NCBI RefSeq assembly: GCF_024494355.1
Contig: NZ_JAKNQY010000009.1
Span: forward strand, 1-64,000
Length of the DNA stretch: 64,000 nt
Source: Pseudomonas sp. Q11
GTDB taxonomy: Bacteria > Pseudomonadota > Gammaproteobacteria > Pseudomonadales > Pseudomonadaceae
Direction of reading: 5' to 3'
The translations under genes and the position numbers were made by a program. Below are positions 8,558 through 17,473 of the stretch, piece by piece; the first letter of the stretch is position 1; every line of letters begins with the position of its first letter. The notes below the pieces were generated by a model. That model did no database searches. It saw nothing but the letters and a program-made list of their open reading frames with translations, and had not been told where the DNA came from.

Positions 8558-10018
8558 ATGTCGCCACTGCGCCCCGCTGCCCTGATACTGAGTGCCAGCT
8601 TGATGGCAGGCTGCGCGGTTGGTCCGGACTATCACCGTCCGGACACTGCGCTTTCGGACCGCTTCCTCGGTCAGCCCTCTGTCGAACAGCGGCCCGCGAC
8701 GATGCCAGCCAGTCTCGTCGCTTGGTGGGAAGGCTTTGATGACCCAGCGCTGAGCGAATTCGTCGCCAAGGCACTTGAGCAGAACCTGGACCTGGCGCAG
8801 GCCTCGGCGCGCGTCGCGCAGGCGCGGGCCGGCCTGGGTGCGGCCAATGCCGCGTTGCTGCCCTCGGGCAATATCAGCGGCCAGGCCGCGCGCGCCTATC
8901 AGTCAGTCGAAACCCCACTCGGCCAGGTGCTGAATTCAACGCCTGGCTATGATCGGTATGGAAGCGCTTACGAACTCAACCTCGGGGCCAGTTGGGAGGT
9001 CGATTTGTTTGGCAGCCTGCGACGGGGGCGCGAGGCTGCCCTGGCCGAGTACCAGGCATCCGAAGCGGGCGTCGCGGCCACCCGCCTGGCCGTCGCTGCG
9101 CAGACCGCCGACATCTACATCACTGTCCGCGGTTTGCAGGCCCGCCTGGACATTGCGAAGCAACAGGTCAAAACGCAGCAGGAACTGCTGGAGAAGGTCC
9201 AACTGCTCTACAGCAAGGGCCTCGCCGCCAGTTATCAGGTTCGCCAGACCGAAGGCGCCTTGGCACAGGTCCAGGCAACAGTGCCGGTCCTGCAAATCGG
9301 CCTGGATGCTGCCATGAACGCACTGGACATCATGCTTGGCACGCCGCCCGGCACGCATCGCACACAGCTGGCCAATGCGCGGAGCATTCCTCTGGCACCC
9401 CAGATAACCGCCATGGGAACGCCTGCCGATCTGCTTCGCCGCCGGCCCGATCTCATCGTGGCCGAGCGCCGTCTAGCGGCCGCCAATGCACGCATCGCAG
9501 AGGCCGTTGCTGAGTACTATCCAAAATTCTCCCTCAGCGCGCTGCTCGGCAGCGCCACCGCCGTATCCGCCGGCAACCTTTTCACCGGCGGCGCCAGCCA
9601 GTCGGCGGGTGTATTGGGACTGCGCTGGAGACTCTTCGACTTTGGCCGTATCAACGCACAGATCGATCAAGCCAAAGGACAGGAAGCCGAGGCCCTGGCC
9701 GCTTATCGCCAGTCCGCGTTGCGTGCCAGCGAAGATGTCGAGAACGCATTCTCTGCACTGGTCAACCGCGAAGCCCAGGCAACCACCCTCACCGCAGCAG
9801 AGACGGCGCTGACTCAGGCTCGTCAATCCTCATTCATTGCCTATGAGAAAGGCAGCGCTAGCCTCATCGACGTCCTGCAAGCCGACGAAACACGGCTGCA
9901 GGCTTCTGATGCTCGAGCGCAAGCGCGAACCGAATCGGCACGGGCGGCGGTCGCAGCGTTCAGGGCACTGGGCGGTGGCTGGCAGCCTTCTCACGCCGAA
10001 CCTGTGGCAAGTCGATGA
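8558..10018 (+). CDS. RND efflux outer-membrane channel lipoprotein (OprM/NodT family)
   Basis: This TolC-fold outer-membrane factor (486 aa) completes the efflux complex. The lipoprotein signal ends in the lipobox MAGC near residue 19, followed by the family hallmark AVGPDYHRPD. The remainder is the duplicated coiled-coil/beta-barrel pattern; GASWEVDLFGSLRRG and the second-repeat counterpart GLRWRLFDFGRI are recognisable. The ATG follows AGGAATCTCC. It is transcribed away from the adaptor-pump operon across a 222-bp region holding two GTGAC-type operators, so the halves of the pump are probably co-regulated. Confidence 0.93.
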   Translation: MSPLRPAALILSASLMAGCAVGPDYHRPDTALSDRFLGQPSVEQRPATMPASLVAWWEGFDDPALSEFVAKALEQNLDLAQASARVAQARAGLGAANAALLPSGNISGQAARAYQSVETPLGQVLNSTPGYDRYGSAYELNLGASWEVDLFGSLRRGREAALAEYQASEAGVAATRLAVAAQTADIYITVRGLQARLDIAKQQVKTQQELLEKVQLLYSKGLAASYQVRQTEGALAQVQATVPVLQIGLDAAMNALDIMLGTPPGTHRTQLANARSIPLAPQITAMGTPADLLRRRPDLIVAERRLAAANARIAEAVAEYYPKFSLSALLGSATAVSAGNLFTGGASQSAGVLGLRWRLFDFGRINAQIDQAKGQEAEALAAYRQSALRASEDVENAFSALVNREAQATTLTAAETALTQARQSSFIAYEKGSASLIDVLQADETRLQASDARAQARTESARAAVAAFRALGGGWQPSHAEPVASR

Positions 10019-10116
10019 TGTAACCAGGTGACGTGGGTGATGATGCAGCCCCAGCCCGTTGTCGCTGCCGGAATCCGTGCGCTGCAAGCTGGACGCATGA
10101 GTGTCTACTCATTCAA

Positions 10117-10140
10117 GTGACCATTCGCGCTAATAGTCAC
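10117..10140. promoter_or_regulatory. Candidate TetR operator, copy 3 (between convergent genes)
   Basis: GTGAC-N14-GTCAC, same 24-bp geometry as the other copies, but located between the 3' ends of the channel and tetR genes. No gene obviously starts here, so its role is unclear. Confidence 0.55.
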
Positions 10141-10233
10141 GATTCAGGCAGATGAATACCTTACTCTGAGGGTGAAATCCCAGGGAACCACGCGGCGATA
10201 GGTTCCAATGGCAATGCAGTCCTCAGCCCAAAC

Positions 10234-10848
10234 TCAGGGCATGAGGCTACGCAGGATGAGATTGGAGGTGAGCGTCGGGGCATCCTCGATGCGATCGAGG
10301 TTGTATTGCAACAGCAAAGGATTGACGAAAGGCTGGAGCGCCAGATGTATCGCGTCTACCGTCTCGTCCAGTGGCGTCCTGCGCTCGAACTCGCCGAGTT
10401 CTCGCCCCTCTCGTACGATTTGCAAAACAAAGTCTTTGATCTGGGCATTATAAACCTGCGAGCTTGGCCAACGCTCCGAGGCCGAGAACGCGGCGATGTC
10501 GTAAAGCTTGCGGTCGTTGAAGAACAGATCGGTGCCCGTGACCATCAGCGTTTTTACCATGCGCCTGAAGCGCTCCGTGGCTGAGAGGCCTTCCACCTTG
10601 ATGGCCTGCTCCACGGCGGCAACGATTTGCGCCAGACAATTTTTGCAGATGGCTTCGCCAATTGCCTGCTTGGAATCAAAAAATTTGTAGATGTAAGCCT
10701 TGGAAAACCCGATGGCCTTGGCCAGGTCGGACACCGTGGTCTTGCCGTAACCGTATTGACTGAAATGTTCATTGGCCGCCGCGACGATTTGGTCTCGGAT
10801 GTCATGGTCGACTGGGCCACGGACGCTGGGGGATATTGGCTGGTTCAT
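10234..10848 (-). CDS. TetR-family repressor of the efflux locus
   Basis: This 204-aa TetR/AcrR regulator has an N-terminal helix-turn-helix (YGYGKTTVSDLAKAIGFSKAYIYKFFDSK, about residues 33-60) and a ligand-binding C-terminal domain. It converges on the efflux channel gene. Its own promoter and both efflux promoters carry the GTGAC-N14-GTCAC palindrome, which makes it the probable local repressor and autorepressor of the pump. The ligand is unknown. The ribosome site before the ATG at 10848 is weak. Confidence 0.9.
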   Translation of the reverse strand: MNQPISPSVRGPVDHDIRDQIVAAANEHFSQYGYGKTTVSDLAKAIGFSKAYIYKFFDSKQAIGEAICKNCLAQIVAAVEQAIKVEGLSATERFRRMVKTLMVTGTDLFFNDRKLYDIAAFSASERWPSSQVYNAQIKDFVLQIVREGRELGEFERRTPLDETVDAIHLALQPFVNPLLLQYNLDRIEDAPTLTSNLILRSLMP

Positions 10849-10886
10849 GCAGTCAGCTTACTCACCTCAAAGGCGGTTGACAACTT

Positions 10887-10910
10887 GTGACTGAACTGTA
10901 ATTAAGTCAC
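10887..10910. promoter_or_regulatory. Candidate TetR operator, copy 4 (tetR promoter)
   Basis: TTGTGACT-N12-AGTCACAA gives perfect 8-bp arms at 10885-10912 and contains the common GTGAC-N14-GTCAC core. It sits 39 bp upstream of the tetR start, as expected for autoregulation. Confidence 0.75.
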
Positions 10911-11028
10911 AAATCTGAGGATTTGACTGGGTAACCGTTTGCATGTCAGGGGCGGCCATCAGCGCAACTGCCCTGCTGCATTGGGTCTACTGGGACTCAC
11001 TTCCAAATGATTTCCTGACATCTGGTGT

Positions 11029-14000
11029 TCATCGCTGAATCTGCGGACCATCAAGGGGAACATCGAGGATGAAGGTTGCGCCCTGTCCGGCCCCATCGCT
11101 GTGCACGGTCAAACTGCCCCCCATTTCCTGCGCGGCCAGCGCACAGCTATGCAGGCCGAAACCGTGACCGTCTTTGCGCGTAGTGAAGCCATGGGAAAAG
11201 AGCCGCGCCAGGTGCTCTGGTGCAATCCCATTGCCGTTGTCGGCCACCGTGATACGCAATACTGGCCCTTGCGCGAGAGAGGCGCCGAACGTGATGCATG
11301 GGCTGCGATCGATCACGCCGTCCAACGCCTGCCTGGCATTGCTGATCAGGTTCACCAGAATCAGCAATACCCGGTGCCGATCCAGCGACAGCAGGGGCAA
11401 GTCGGCGATTTCCTTGACCACCATCACCTCCTGGCGCGCCAGTGATCCGGCACTCATGCGCAAGGCATCATCGATTAACTCTGGGACCGGCACTGTCTCG
11501 ATGATACTGACGGCAACGGCATAGGACTGCTGGGCGGCAACAATGGTTTTGATATGGTCAATGCCCTTGGTGAGTTGCCCGAGTTCTTCGATGATGCTCT
11601 GTTGCTCTGCCGTCACCACTTTCGCCAACTCGAGCAGGTAGTCGGGCAGCATTTTTCCTTTATGGTCTCTGGTGAGAAAATCGCTCAGGTCATGCACGTG
11701 CTCGTTCATCAGTTGAGCCACCTTGCCCAGGCCCTGGGCTCTGGAGGTGCGCATCTGGCTGGTGACCAGTTCTGCCGATACATTCACGCTGTTGAGGACG
11801 TTGCCGACGTTGTGCAGCACAGTAGTGGCGATTTCGGCCATGCCCGCCTGACGGGATTTTGCATGCAGTTCGGTTTGCACTTGGCTCATGCGTAGCGCCG
11901 CGCGTACGCGAGCCTTGAGCTCCAGCGGCGAGAAGGGTTTGGCGATATAGTCATCGGCCCCACTCTCCAGCCCGGAGACGCAGGCCTCGCTACCGCCGCG
12001 GGCGGTCACCAGGATCACGGGCAAATGGGCAAAACCGGCGCTGGCTTTGATTCTGGCTGTCAGGCCAAAGCCGTCGAGCTTCGGCATCATTACATCCGAA
12101 ACGACGACGTCGATGGGTCGACGCTGCAGGAGTGCCCAAGCCTGCTCGCCATCAACGGCGGTGGCGACGATGTAATCGTTTTGCAAAAGTTCGCTTAGGT
12201 AGCTGAGCATTTCCGGACTGTCGTCGACCACTAGCACTTTGGGTCGCGAGGCGTGTTCCGGGTGCTGCTCCTCGTCCGCGCCTTGCGTCGAGACTTGGTC
12301 GTTGCGGCTGCCTTGGCGGCCGTCGTCGAAACGCAGGTGGCGCTGCTCAATAGTGCTTGTTGCGCTCGGTGACGATCGCTCGTACATAGTGCTGGCTTCG
12401 GGCGGCACGCTGTTTTGCTCAGTCCCCAGCGGAAGTCGAACAAAGAAGCACGAACCCTTTCCGGGCTCGCTGTTGACGCCGACTTCGCCCCCCATCAATT
12501 CGGCCAGATCCTTGACCAGCGCCAGACCGATGCCGGTGCCGCTGTAGTGGCGCGTGGCGGAATTGTCGATCTGGGAAAAGCGCTGGAACAGCAACGGCAG
12601 TTTGTCAGGCGCAATGCCGATCCCCGAGTCTTGCACCGCGAGTTCAAATCGCTCGCCATCAATCGGCTTCACCGCCAGGTGCACGGTGCCGCCAGCAGGC
12701 GTGAACTTGATGGCATTGCTCACCAGGTTGAGAAGAATCTTCTCGAAGTGTCGGGGGTCCAGGAACACCGTGCCGAGCGCAGGATCGATGCTGCTGGTTA
12801 AGGTGCAGCCTTTGCCCTCGGCCACCATCGCGGCATCCTCGGCCAGCACGCCAACCATCTTGCTCAAGTCGATTGGTGCCGGACACAGCTCAAACTTGCC
12901 TGCTTCGGCCTTGGAGAAATCGAGAATGTCATTCACCCGGTTCATCAAGCGCAGCGCGTTGCGTTGGGCGCGGTCGACTTGCACACGCCAGTCCGCCGGC
13001 GGTGTGGTCGCCGCCGAGAGCTGCTCCAAAGGGGCGAGAATGAGGGTCAGGGGGGTGCGCAGTTCGTGGCTGACGGTGGCAACGAAATCGCTCTTTGCCT
13101 GGTTGGCCGTCTCGGCCTGGTTGCGCGCCTGAATGAGTTCGATAGCCTGCGCCTCCAGCACCTCGGTCTGTTGATGCAGCGTGTCGGTCCGTTCGGCGAC
13201 CATTCTCTCCAAAGAGGCCTGGACTTGCTGTCGTTCGGCTTCGGCCTCAGCTTCCAGCACCCGGATGCGCAGGGCATTCTCCTGGAACACCCGTACGGCG
13301 CGGGTCATGATTCCAATCTCGTCGCCGCGTCCGGCGCTGGCGATCTCGGCGTTCAGGTCGCCGGCCGCAAGCCGGCGCATGACCGAAGCCAAGGCCACGA
13401 TGGGCTGCGCGATAAATCGCGACGTGCTCCAGGCGATGGCGCCGGCTAGCAGGATGGCGACGGTACCCGCAACTATCGTCGCAAGCATGCCGCGATCATT
13501 GTGGACCAAGGCGTCGGAGCGCGCCTCTCCAGCGAAGCGCGCAACCAACAGGCCAGCGCTGCGTGCCTCGTCGCGAACCTGGTCGCGTGCGCCGCTCAAC
13601 GAGTTGCTCGCCTGATGGAACCTGGCGAATGCCGCCCGGTAGCCGGCAATCTGATCGCTGACCGTCAGGGGCGTAGCCTTGGTTTGCAGCCCCACGGAGG
13701 AAGGGAGAACGCGCGAGAGACGGGAGAGCTCGTCAAGGATCTGGCCGACAGAGCTGGCGACCTCGGCCGACGGTGACAGGCGAAACGATAACGTCTGCGC
13801 CTCCAGGGTGGCTACACGCTCGGCGAAACGCTTGGACAACGCGGCTGCATTGCGCAGCAAACCGGTGGCGGCCTGAATGTCGCTTGCGTCACGAGCAACG
13901 TGCCCATCCACCTCGCTCAATATTGCCTCGAGGCGCTCGACCACATCCTCGACGGCGGCGAGATGCCGTAAAGCCTCGCCTCCCCGCAACCTGGGCGCCT

Positions 14001-14751
14001 CGCCAAGGTGCTCTACCGTCACGCAGGTAGCAACGACCTCTGTCGCCAACTGGTCCAGGATCTCTCTCTCCTGCGGCGTCCCCATCACCTCGCGCAATTG
14101 CTCGACCACGGGCGGGAGTGCCGCACAGGCGTTGCGCGCCGAGGTCGCGGCCACCCCGCCACCGGTCACCAGCATCTTGGCCACATGGGCGGTGATGATC
14201 CGCTCACCGTTGCGTAGGATATCCAGGATGCGATGGGCGCTTTCAATGTTACTCACCCGCGCCTCGTGCTCAGAGGTGCGGGACTCAAGCCCCTTTAGCC
14301 CATCGGCGATGCCCTGTTCGACGAGGATCGTTGCCTCTCGCATCCGGCCGTGGTGGGCTGTCATGTTCTCCGTTTCGCCATCCATGGTCAGGGTCGCCGC
14401 TCGCAAGGCGACGATCGCCGCGGCGAGCCTGTCCAGGCCGCCCTTGAGCGATTGTGCCTCTGCCACCGCAATGGCGCTGAGGCCGGCGATAGCCGTCGCC
14501 ACCATGTCTTCGGCCTGGGACAGGCTTTCCTGGTCGCGGGTGGCGATGAAGTTTTCCACCCGCTCTGTGGCCCCGTTGACCGAGGCCAGAATTTCTGCGG
14601 AATGGCTGGCGGAATCCACCGAGCGAACCATACCTCGCAGGCCGTAGAGGTTCACTAGCGATACCGCCAGCATCAGGAACACCAGTGCGGCGACCGCCAG
14701 CCCAATCCTGACGGCAATAGGCCTGTCTGTGGTGCGCCTGAATGTCAGCAC
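11029..14751 (-). CDS. Hybrid sensor histidine kinase with two kinase cores around a receiver
   Basis: This inner-membrane sensor is unusually long (1240 aa). In order: TM1 (about 15-37), a long helical periplasmic region, TM2 (about 425-450), HAMP, coiled coil, HisKA with the phospho-His in ATVSHELRTP (about 562), a HATPase with N, G1 and G2 boxes (NLVSNAIKF, DSGIGIAP, GTGIGLALV), a receiver (VVSDVMMP, Asp about 887), then a second module with VLHNVGNVLNSVN (His about 980) and its own HATPase boxes (NLISNARQAL, DNGNGIAPEHL, GHGFGLHS). The start is GTG at 14751 behind GAGGCGAGA. It lies 31 bp after a TorT-like binding protein, its likely ligand-sensing partner. No separate output regulator is adjacent. 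Confidence 0.9.
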   Translation of the reverse strand: MLTFRRTTDRPIAVRIGLAVAALVFLMLAVSLVNLYGLRGMVRSVDSASHSAEILASVNGATERVENFIATRDQESLSQAEDMVATAIAGLSAIAVAEAQSLKGGLDRLAAAIVALRAATLTMDGETENMTAHHGRMREATILVEQGIADGLKGLESRTSEHEARVSNIESAHRILDILRNGERIITAHVAKMLVTGGGVAATSARNACAALPPVVEQLREVMGTPQEREILDQLATEVVATCVTVEHLGEAPRLRGGEALRHLAAVEDVVERLEAILSEVDGHVARDASDIQAATGLLRNAAALSKRFAERVATLEAQTLSFRLSPSAEVASSVGQILDELSRLSRVLPSSVGLQTKATPLTVSDQIAGYRAAFARFHQASNSLSGARDQVRDEARSAGLLVARFAGEARSDALVHNDRGMLATIVAGTVAILLAGAIAWSTSRFIAQPIVALASVMRRLAAGDLNAEIASAGRGDEIGIMTRAVRVFQENALRIRVLEAEAEAERQQVQASLERMVAERTDTLHQQTEVLEAQAIELIQARNQAETANQAKSDFVATVSHELRTPLTLILAPLEQLSAATTPPADWRVQVDRAQRNALRLMNRVNDILDFSKAEAGKFELCPAPIDLSKMVGVLAEDAAMVAEGKGCTLTSSIDPALGTVFLDPRHFEKILLNLVSNAIKFTPAGGTVHLAVKPIDGERFELAVQDSGIGIAPDKLPLLFQRFSQIDNSATRHYSGTGIGLALVKDLAELMGGEVGVNSEPGKGSCFFVRLPLGTEQNSVPPEASTMYERSSPSATSTIEQRHLRFDDGRQGSRNDQVSTQGADEEQHPEHASRPKVLVVDDSPEMLSYLSELLQNDYIVATAVDGEQAWALLQRRPIDVVVSDVMMPKLDGFGLTARIKASAGFAHLPVILVTARGGSEACVSGLESGADDYIAKPFSPLELKARVRAALRMSQVQTELHAKSRQAGMAEIATTVLHNVGNVLNSVNVSAELVTSQMRTSRAQGLGKVAQLMNEHVHDLSDFLTRDHKGKMLPDYLLELAKVVTAEQQSIIEELGQLTKGIDHIKTIVAAQQSYAVAVSIIETVPVPELIDDALRMSAGSLARQEVMVVKEIADLPLLSLDRHRVLLILVNLISNARQALDGVIDRSPCITFGASLAQGPVLRITVADNGNGIAPEHLARLFSHGFTTRKDGHGFGLHSCALAAQEMGGSLTVHSDGAGQGATFILDVPLDGPQIQR

Positions 14752-14782
14752 GGCGTCTCGCCTCCTCGCTCCCCGCCCGCCA

Positions 14783-15883
14783 CTACTGCTTCGTCACCTC
14801 CGGCAATGGCGCCGGAGGCGTCGTATGGTTGATGGCCGCGTCGATCATCGCCGCAACGGAAGCCTGGGTGTAGAAAGGATTGGCGGCGCCGCCCACCGGC
14901 ATCGTCGCGAGCCAGGCGTCCAGGTCTTTCGCATCGATGCGTACCAGCGGCACCTCGACGAACTTCGGCACCTGCTTGCCCGCCAGAATCTGCTGGGCCA
15001 CCCAGAACCCCACCTGGGAGACACTTGGGGAGGCGGAGACCGAGACGGTCTCGTAGCCATTGGCATCGCGCTCCTGTTTCCACAGGGCAAGTTCGTCCTG
15101 ACGGTTCCCCATCACAATGATCGGCAACGGGCGCCCCGCCGCCTTGAACGCCATGGCCGCGCCATAACCGTCGCCCCCCTGAGTCGCGACGGCATCAATG
15201 CTGGGCAGCGACGGCAGCGCCAGCGTCACCTCCTTGCGTGCGACGGAAGCTGTCCAGTTCCCGTACACGGTCTTGGCGAACCTCAGGCCCGGATAGTCGC
15301 TGGCGGCCTTGCGAATGCCGTCGCTGATGTTTTTATCGGTGGCGTCGCCGGCAATGCCGCGGATCTCCAGCAGCGTTCCATTTCCCTTGAGGCGCTCGGC
15401 GATATAATCCATTTCCACGCGACCCATGGCGGACCAGTTGTAGTCCACGGTATAGACGCAGCGTTCGGTGACCAGGCTGGCCATGACGACCACCACGATA
15501 CCGGCGTTGCAAGCATCGCGGATCACCCCGTTGAGGGCCGTGTCGGACGCGGCCAGGATGACGATGGCGTTCACGCCCTTGACGATCATGTCCTGGATAT
15601 GGGCCGCTTGTTCCGCCACAGAGTTACTGGCGCTGACCGCCGGCGCCTCGCGGATCAGGCCATCCTTTTGCGCTTGGGCCGCAACCTCCTGCCAGTTGCG
15701 CACCATCACTTTGCGAAAATCGCTGCCCGCGTAGGAGTTGCTGAAGGCAATGCTATAGCTTGAGGTAGGGCCGCCGGCGATGCCGTCGTCGGCAGCTTGG
15801 GCTGGATTGGCGGCAACCATCGCCAGCCCGGTCACGCAGCCGGCGAGGCGCCACAAGATTCTGTGGATCGGTTTAGCGTTCAT
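14783..15883 (-). CDS. TorT-like periplasmic substrate-binding protein
   Basis: A periplasmic binding protein of the ribose-binding fold (Peripla_BP_4), 366 aa from the preferred start. The signal peptide is clear (hydrophobic LAGCVTGLAMVA, likely cleavage after AQA near residue 31). ATG 15883 has a GTGGAG ribosome site; the longer frame to 15913 does not. It is encoded directly upstream of a membrane sensor kinase and has no ABC permease or ATPase genes nearby. It therefore probably senses rather than transports, as TorT does for TorS. The ligand cannot be inferred. Confidence 0.85.
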   Translation of the reverse strand: MNAKPIHRILWRLAGCVTGLAMVAANPAQAADDGIAGGPTSSYSIAFSNSYAGSDFRKVMVRNWQEVAAQAQKDGLIREAPAVSASNSVAEQAAHIQDMIVKGVNAIVILAASDTALNGVIRDACNAGIVVVVMASLVTERCVYTVDYNWSAMGRVEMDYIAERLKGNGTLLEIRGIAGDATDKNISDGIRKAASDYPGLRFAKTVYGNWTASVARKEVTLALPSLPSIDAVATQGGDGYGAAMAFKAAGRPLPIIVMGNRQDELALWKQERDANGYETVSVSASPSVSQVGFWVAQQILAGKQVPKFVEVPLVRIDAKDLDAWLATMPVGGAANPFYTQASVAAMIDAAINHTTPPAPLPEVTKQ

Positions 15884-16044
15884 ACTGTTCTCCACTTCCT
15901 TGGGATTTACCAAAAGTAATCCACCTGCACTTGCCGACAGCCTGGATCGACTGCTCGACCTGGCTGGAGAAGTCGGCCTTCAGATTGGAGATTGTCGACC
16001 CTGTGAATGCTTGGGCGTTGCCCGAGTTATTGGTAACCCCCCCT

Positions 16045-16097
16045 TGCGCTGCCGTCACCACTTCCGCCAGCTTGAGCTCGCAGTCGGGCAGCCTGTA
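16045..16097 (-). pseudogene. Short remnant of a sensor-kinase gene
   Basis: About 50 bp are strikingly similar by eye to 11599-11648 inside the sensor-kinase gene. Both encode a LPD-x-x-L-x-LA-x-VVTA-x-Q peptide on the minus strand. The match fades on both sides. The rest of 15884-16399 holds no gene I can support, so this looks like debris of a duplicated or older paralogous kinase gene. Confidence 0.45.
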
Positions 16098-16399
16098 GCG
16101 ACCAGACCGAGACTCTCGCGCAAATGCTCACGAACTGACGAGGTGTCACCCAATGATCAAGCTGCGCCCATGGACACCTGCTACCAGATTGCTCATTCGG
16201 TCATTCCAATAATAGAACCGGGCATGAAGAACCAGAGACATGCAGACTCCTTTCCCTGGCAGCTGACAATTGAAGTCAGTGCATTGCCTGCAGTGGCAAT
16301 GAGCATAGTCTCAAGATGCCCGCTTCGCTCGCGGCCATGAAGGATTTCAGCAGAACTCTGCTTGTCGCGGTAGGCGGGAGCCGACCAACAGAGCAGATG

Positions 16400-16777
16400 C
16401 TAAACATCCTCCTTGGCCTCAAGCGCACGGTAGTGGTCAATCTTGACTTGCAGTGCAACAACGGCCTTCTGCATGGCAGCAACTTCGGCCTGTACATCCT
16501 CTAAATGGCCCTCCAGCATCTGGCGGCGCTCGGCAATTGTTGAATCCCCGGCGCTGCGTAGTTTGGCGAATGTTTGCATTTTGCCGATGGTCATGTGAGT
16601 GGTGCGTAAACGCAGAAGAAACTCCAGCCACGCCATATCAGTCGGCGCATACAGCCGTTGCCCGCCGGCCGCACGGGCGACCGGTGCCAACAGGCCGATG
16701 CGTTCGTAGTAGCGCAGGGTATAGGCCGTGAGGCCGGTGCGCTTGGCGACCTGGTCAATCGTCTGGTAGGCGTTCAT
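16400..16777 (-). CDS. MerR-family regulator
   Basis: A MerR-type activator/repressor (125 aa) with the N-terminal winged helix (TIDQVAKRTGLTAYTLRYYERIGLL, residues about 5-30) and a C-terminal dimerising coiled coil ending without metal-binding cysteines, so an organic or redox signal is more likely than a metal. The start is ATG 16777 with AAGGA upstream; the in-frame extension to 16894 overlaps the preceding gene and is disregarded. It lies 46 bp after the carboxymuconolactone-decarboxylase-like gene on the same strand, probably as its operon partner. Confidence 0.88.
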   Translation of the reverse strand: MNAYQTIDQVAKRTGLTAYTLRYYERIGLLAPVARAAGGQRLYAPTDMAWLEFLLRLRTTHMTIGKMQTFAKLRSAGDSTIAERRQMLEGHLEDVQAEVAAMQKAVVALQVKIDHYRALEAKEDV

Positions 16778-16823
16778 AAGCACAATCCTTGGCCATCGGT
16801 GTTCGGTAATGCACCAGTCCCGC

Positions 16824-17297
16824 TCACTCGGGAGGTGCGGCAACAATTTTGATGCCTCGTTTGGCAAACACTTCCCGCGCTGCGCTGATGCCATTCAACG
16901 CGCTTGGAAAACCAGCATACACCGCCATCTGGATGATGATTTCAACGATCTCCTCAGGTTTGCAACCCACATTCAGCGCCCCCTCTATATGCACCTTGAG
17001 TTGAGGTTGCGCGTTCCCCAATGCGGTGAGGGCCGCGATGGTTGCCAACTCGCGTGTGCACAGAGCGACACCGGGCCTGGAAAACACATCACCATAGGCG
17101 AAATCGACTATCCATTCACCCAGCTCGGGCGAGATATCGCTAAGCGATTTGACCACGTTGTTGCCGGCGCTCCCGGTGATTCTTTCCAGGGTCTCGACCC
17201 CTTTCACTCGTCGGCTATCGGCTTCAGTTGCCGACGCCGGAATTGCGATTGCTGAAAGCACGAGCCCGGTTACAGCGCTCAGTTTTTTTAATGTCAT
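16824..17297 (-). CDS. Exported carboxymuconolactone decarboxylase-family protein
   Basis: At 157 aa this carries a CMD/AhpD-type helical domain. The family core CTRELATIAALTALGNAQPQLKVHIEGALNVG is visible at about residues 80-111. Unusually, it begins with a clean Sec signal peptide (LSAVTGLVLSAIAIPASA, cleavage near residue 23), so it should act in the periplasm. Only one Cys-Thr-Arg-Glu motif is present, not the AhpD CxxC, so peroxidase activity is doubtful. It is the first gene of a pair with a MerR regulator. Confidence 0.82.
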   Translation of the reverse strand: MTLKKLSAVTGLVLSAIAIPASATEADSRRVKGVETLERITGSAGNNVVKSLSDISPELGEWIVDFAYGDVFSRPGVALCTRELATIAALTALGNAQPQLKVHIEGALNVGCKPEEIVEIIIQMAVYAGFPSALNGISAAREVFAKRGIKIVAAPPE

Positions 17298-17473
17298 GAC
17301 CTATCTCCTTGTTTAAGCCGCGCAACGGACCTGGCCGTTTTGGCGGTGCAACAAGGAGGCTATTGGTTAGAGCGCGCTCTAAGTCAAGCGCATGCATGCT
17401 GAGCATTCGCGAATGGCTGCGATGGGGCACCAGCCGTCACTTATCGGTCATTCACAGCCCCCTCACATCATCG

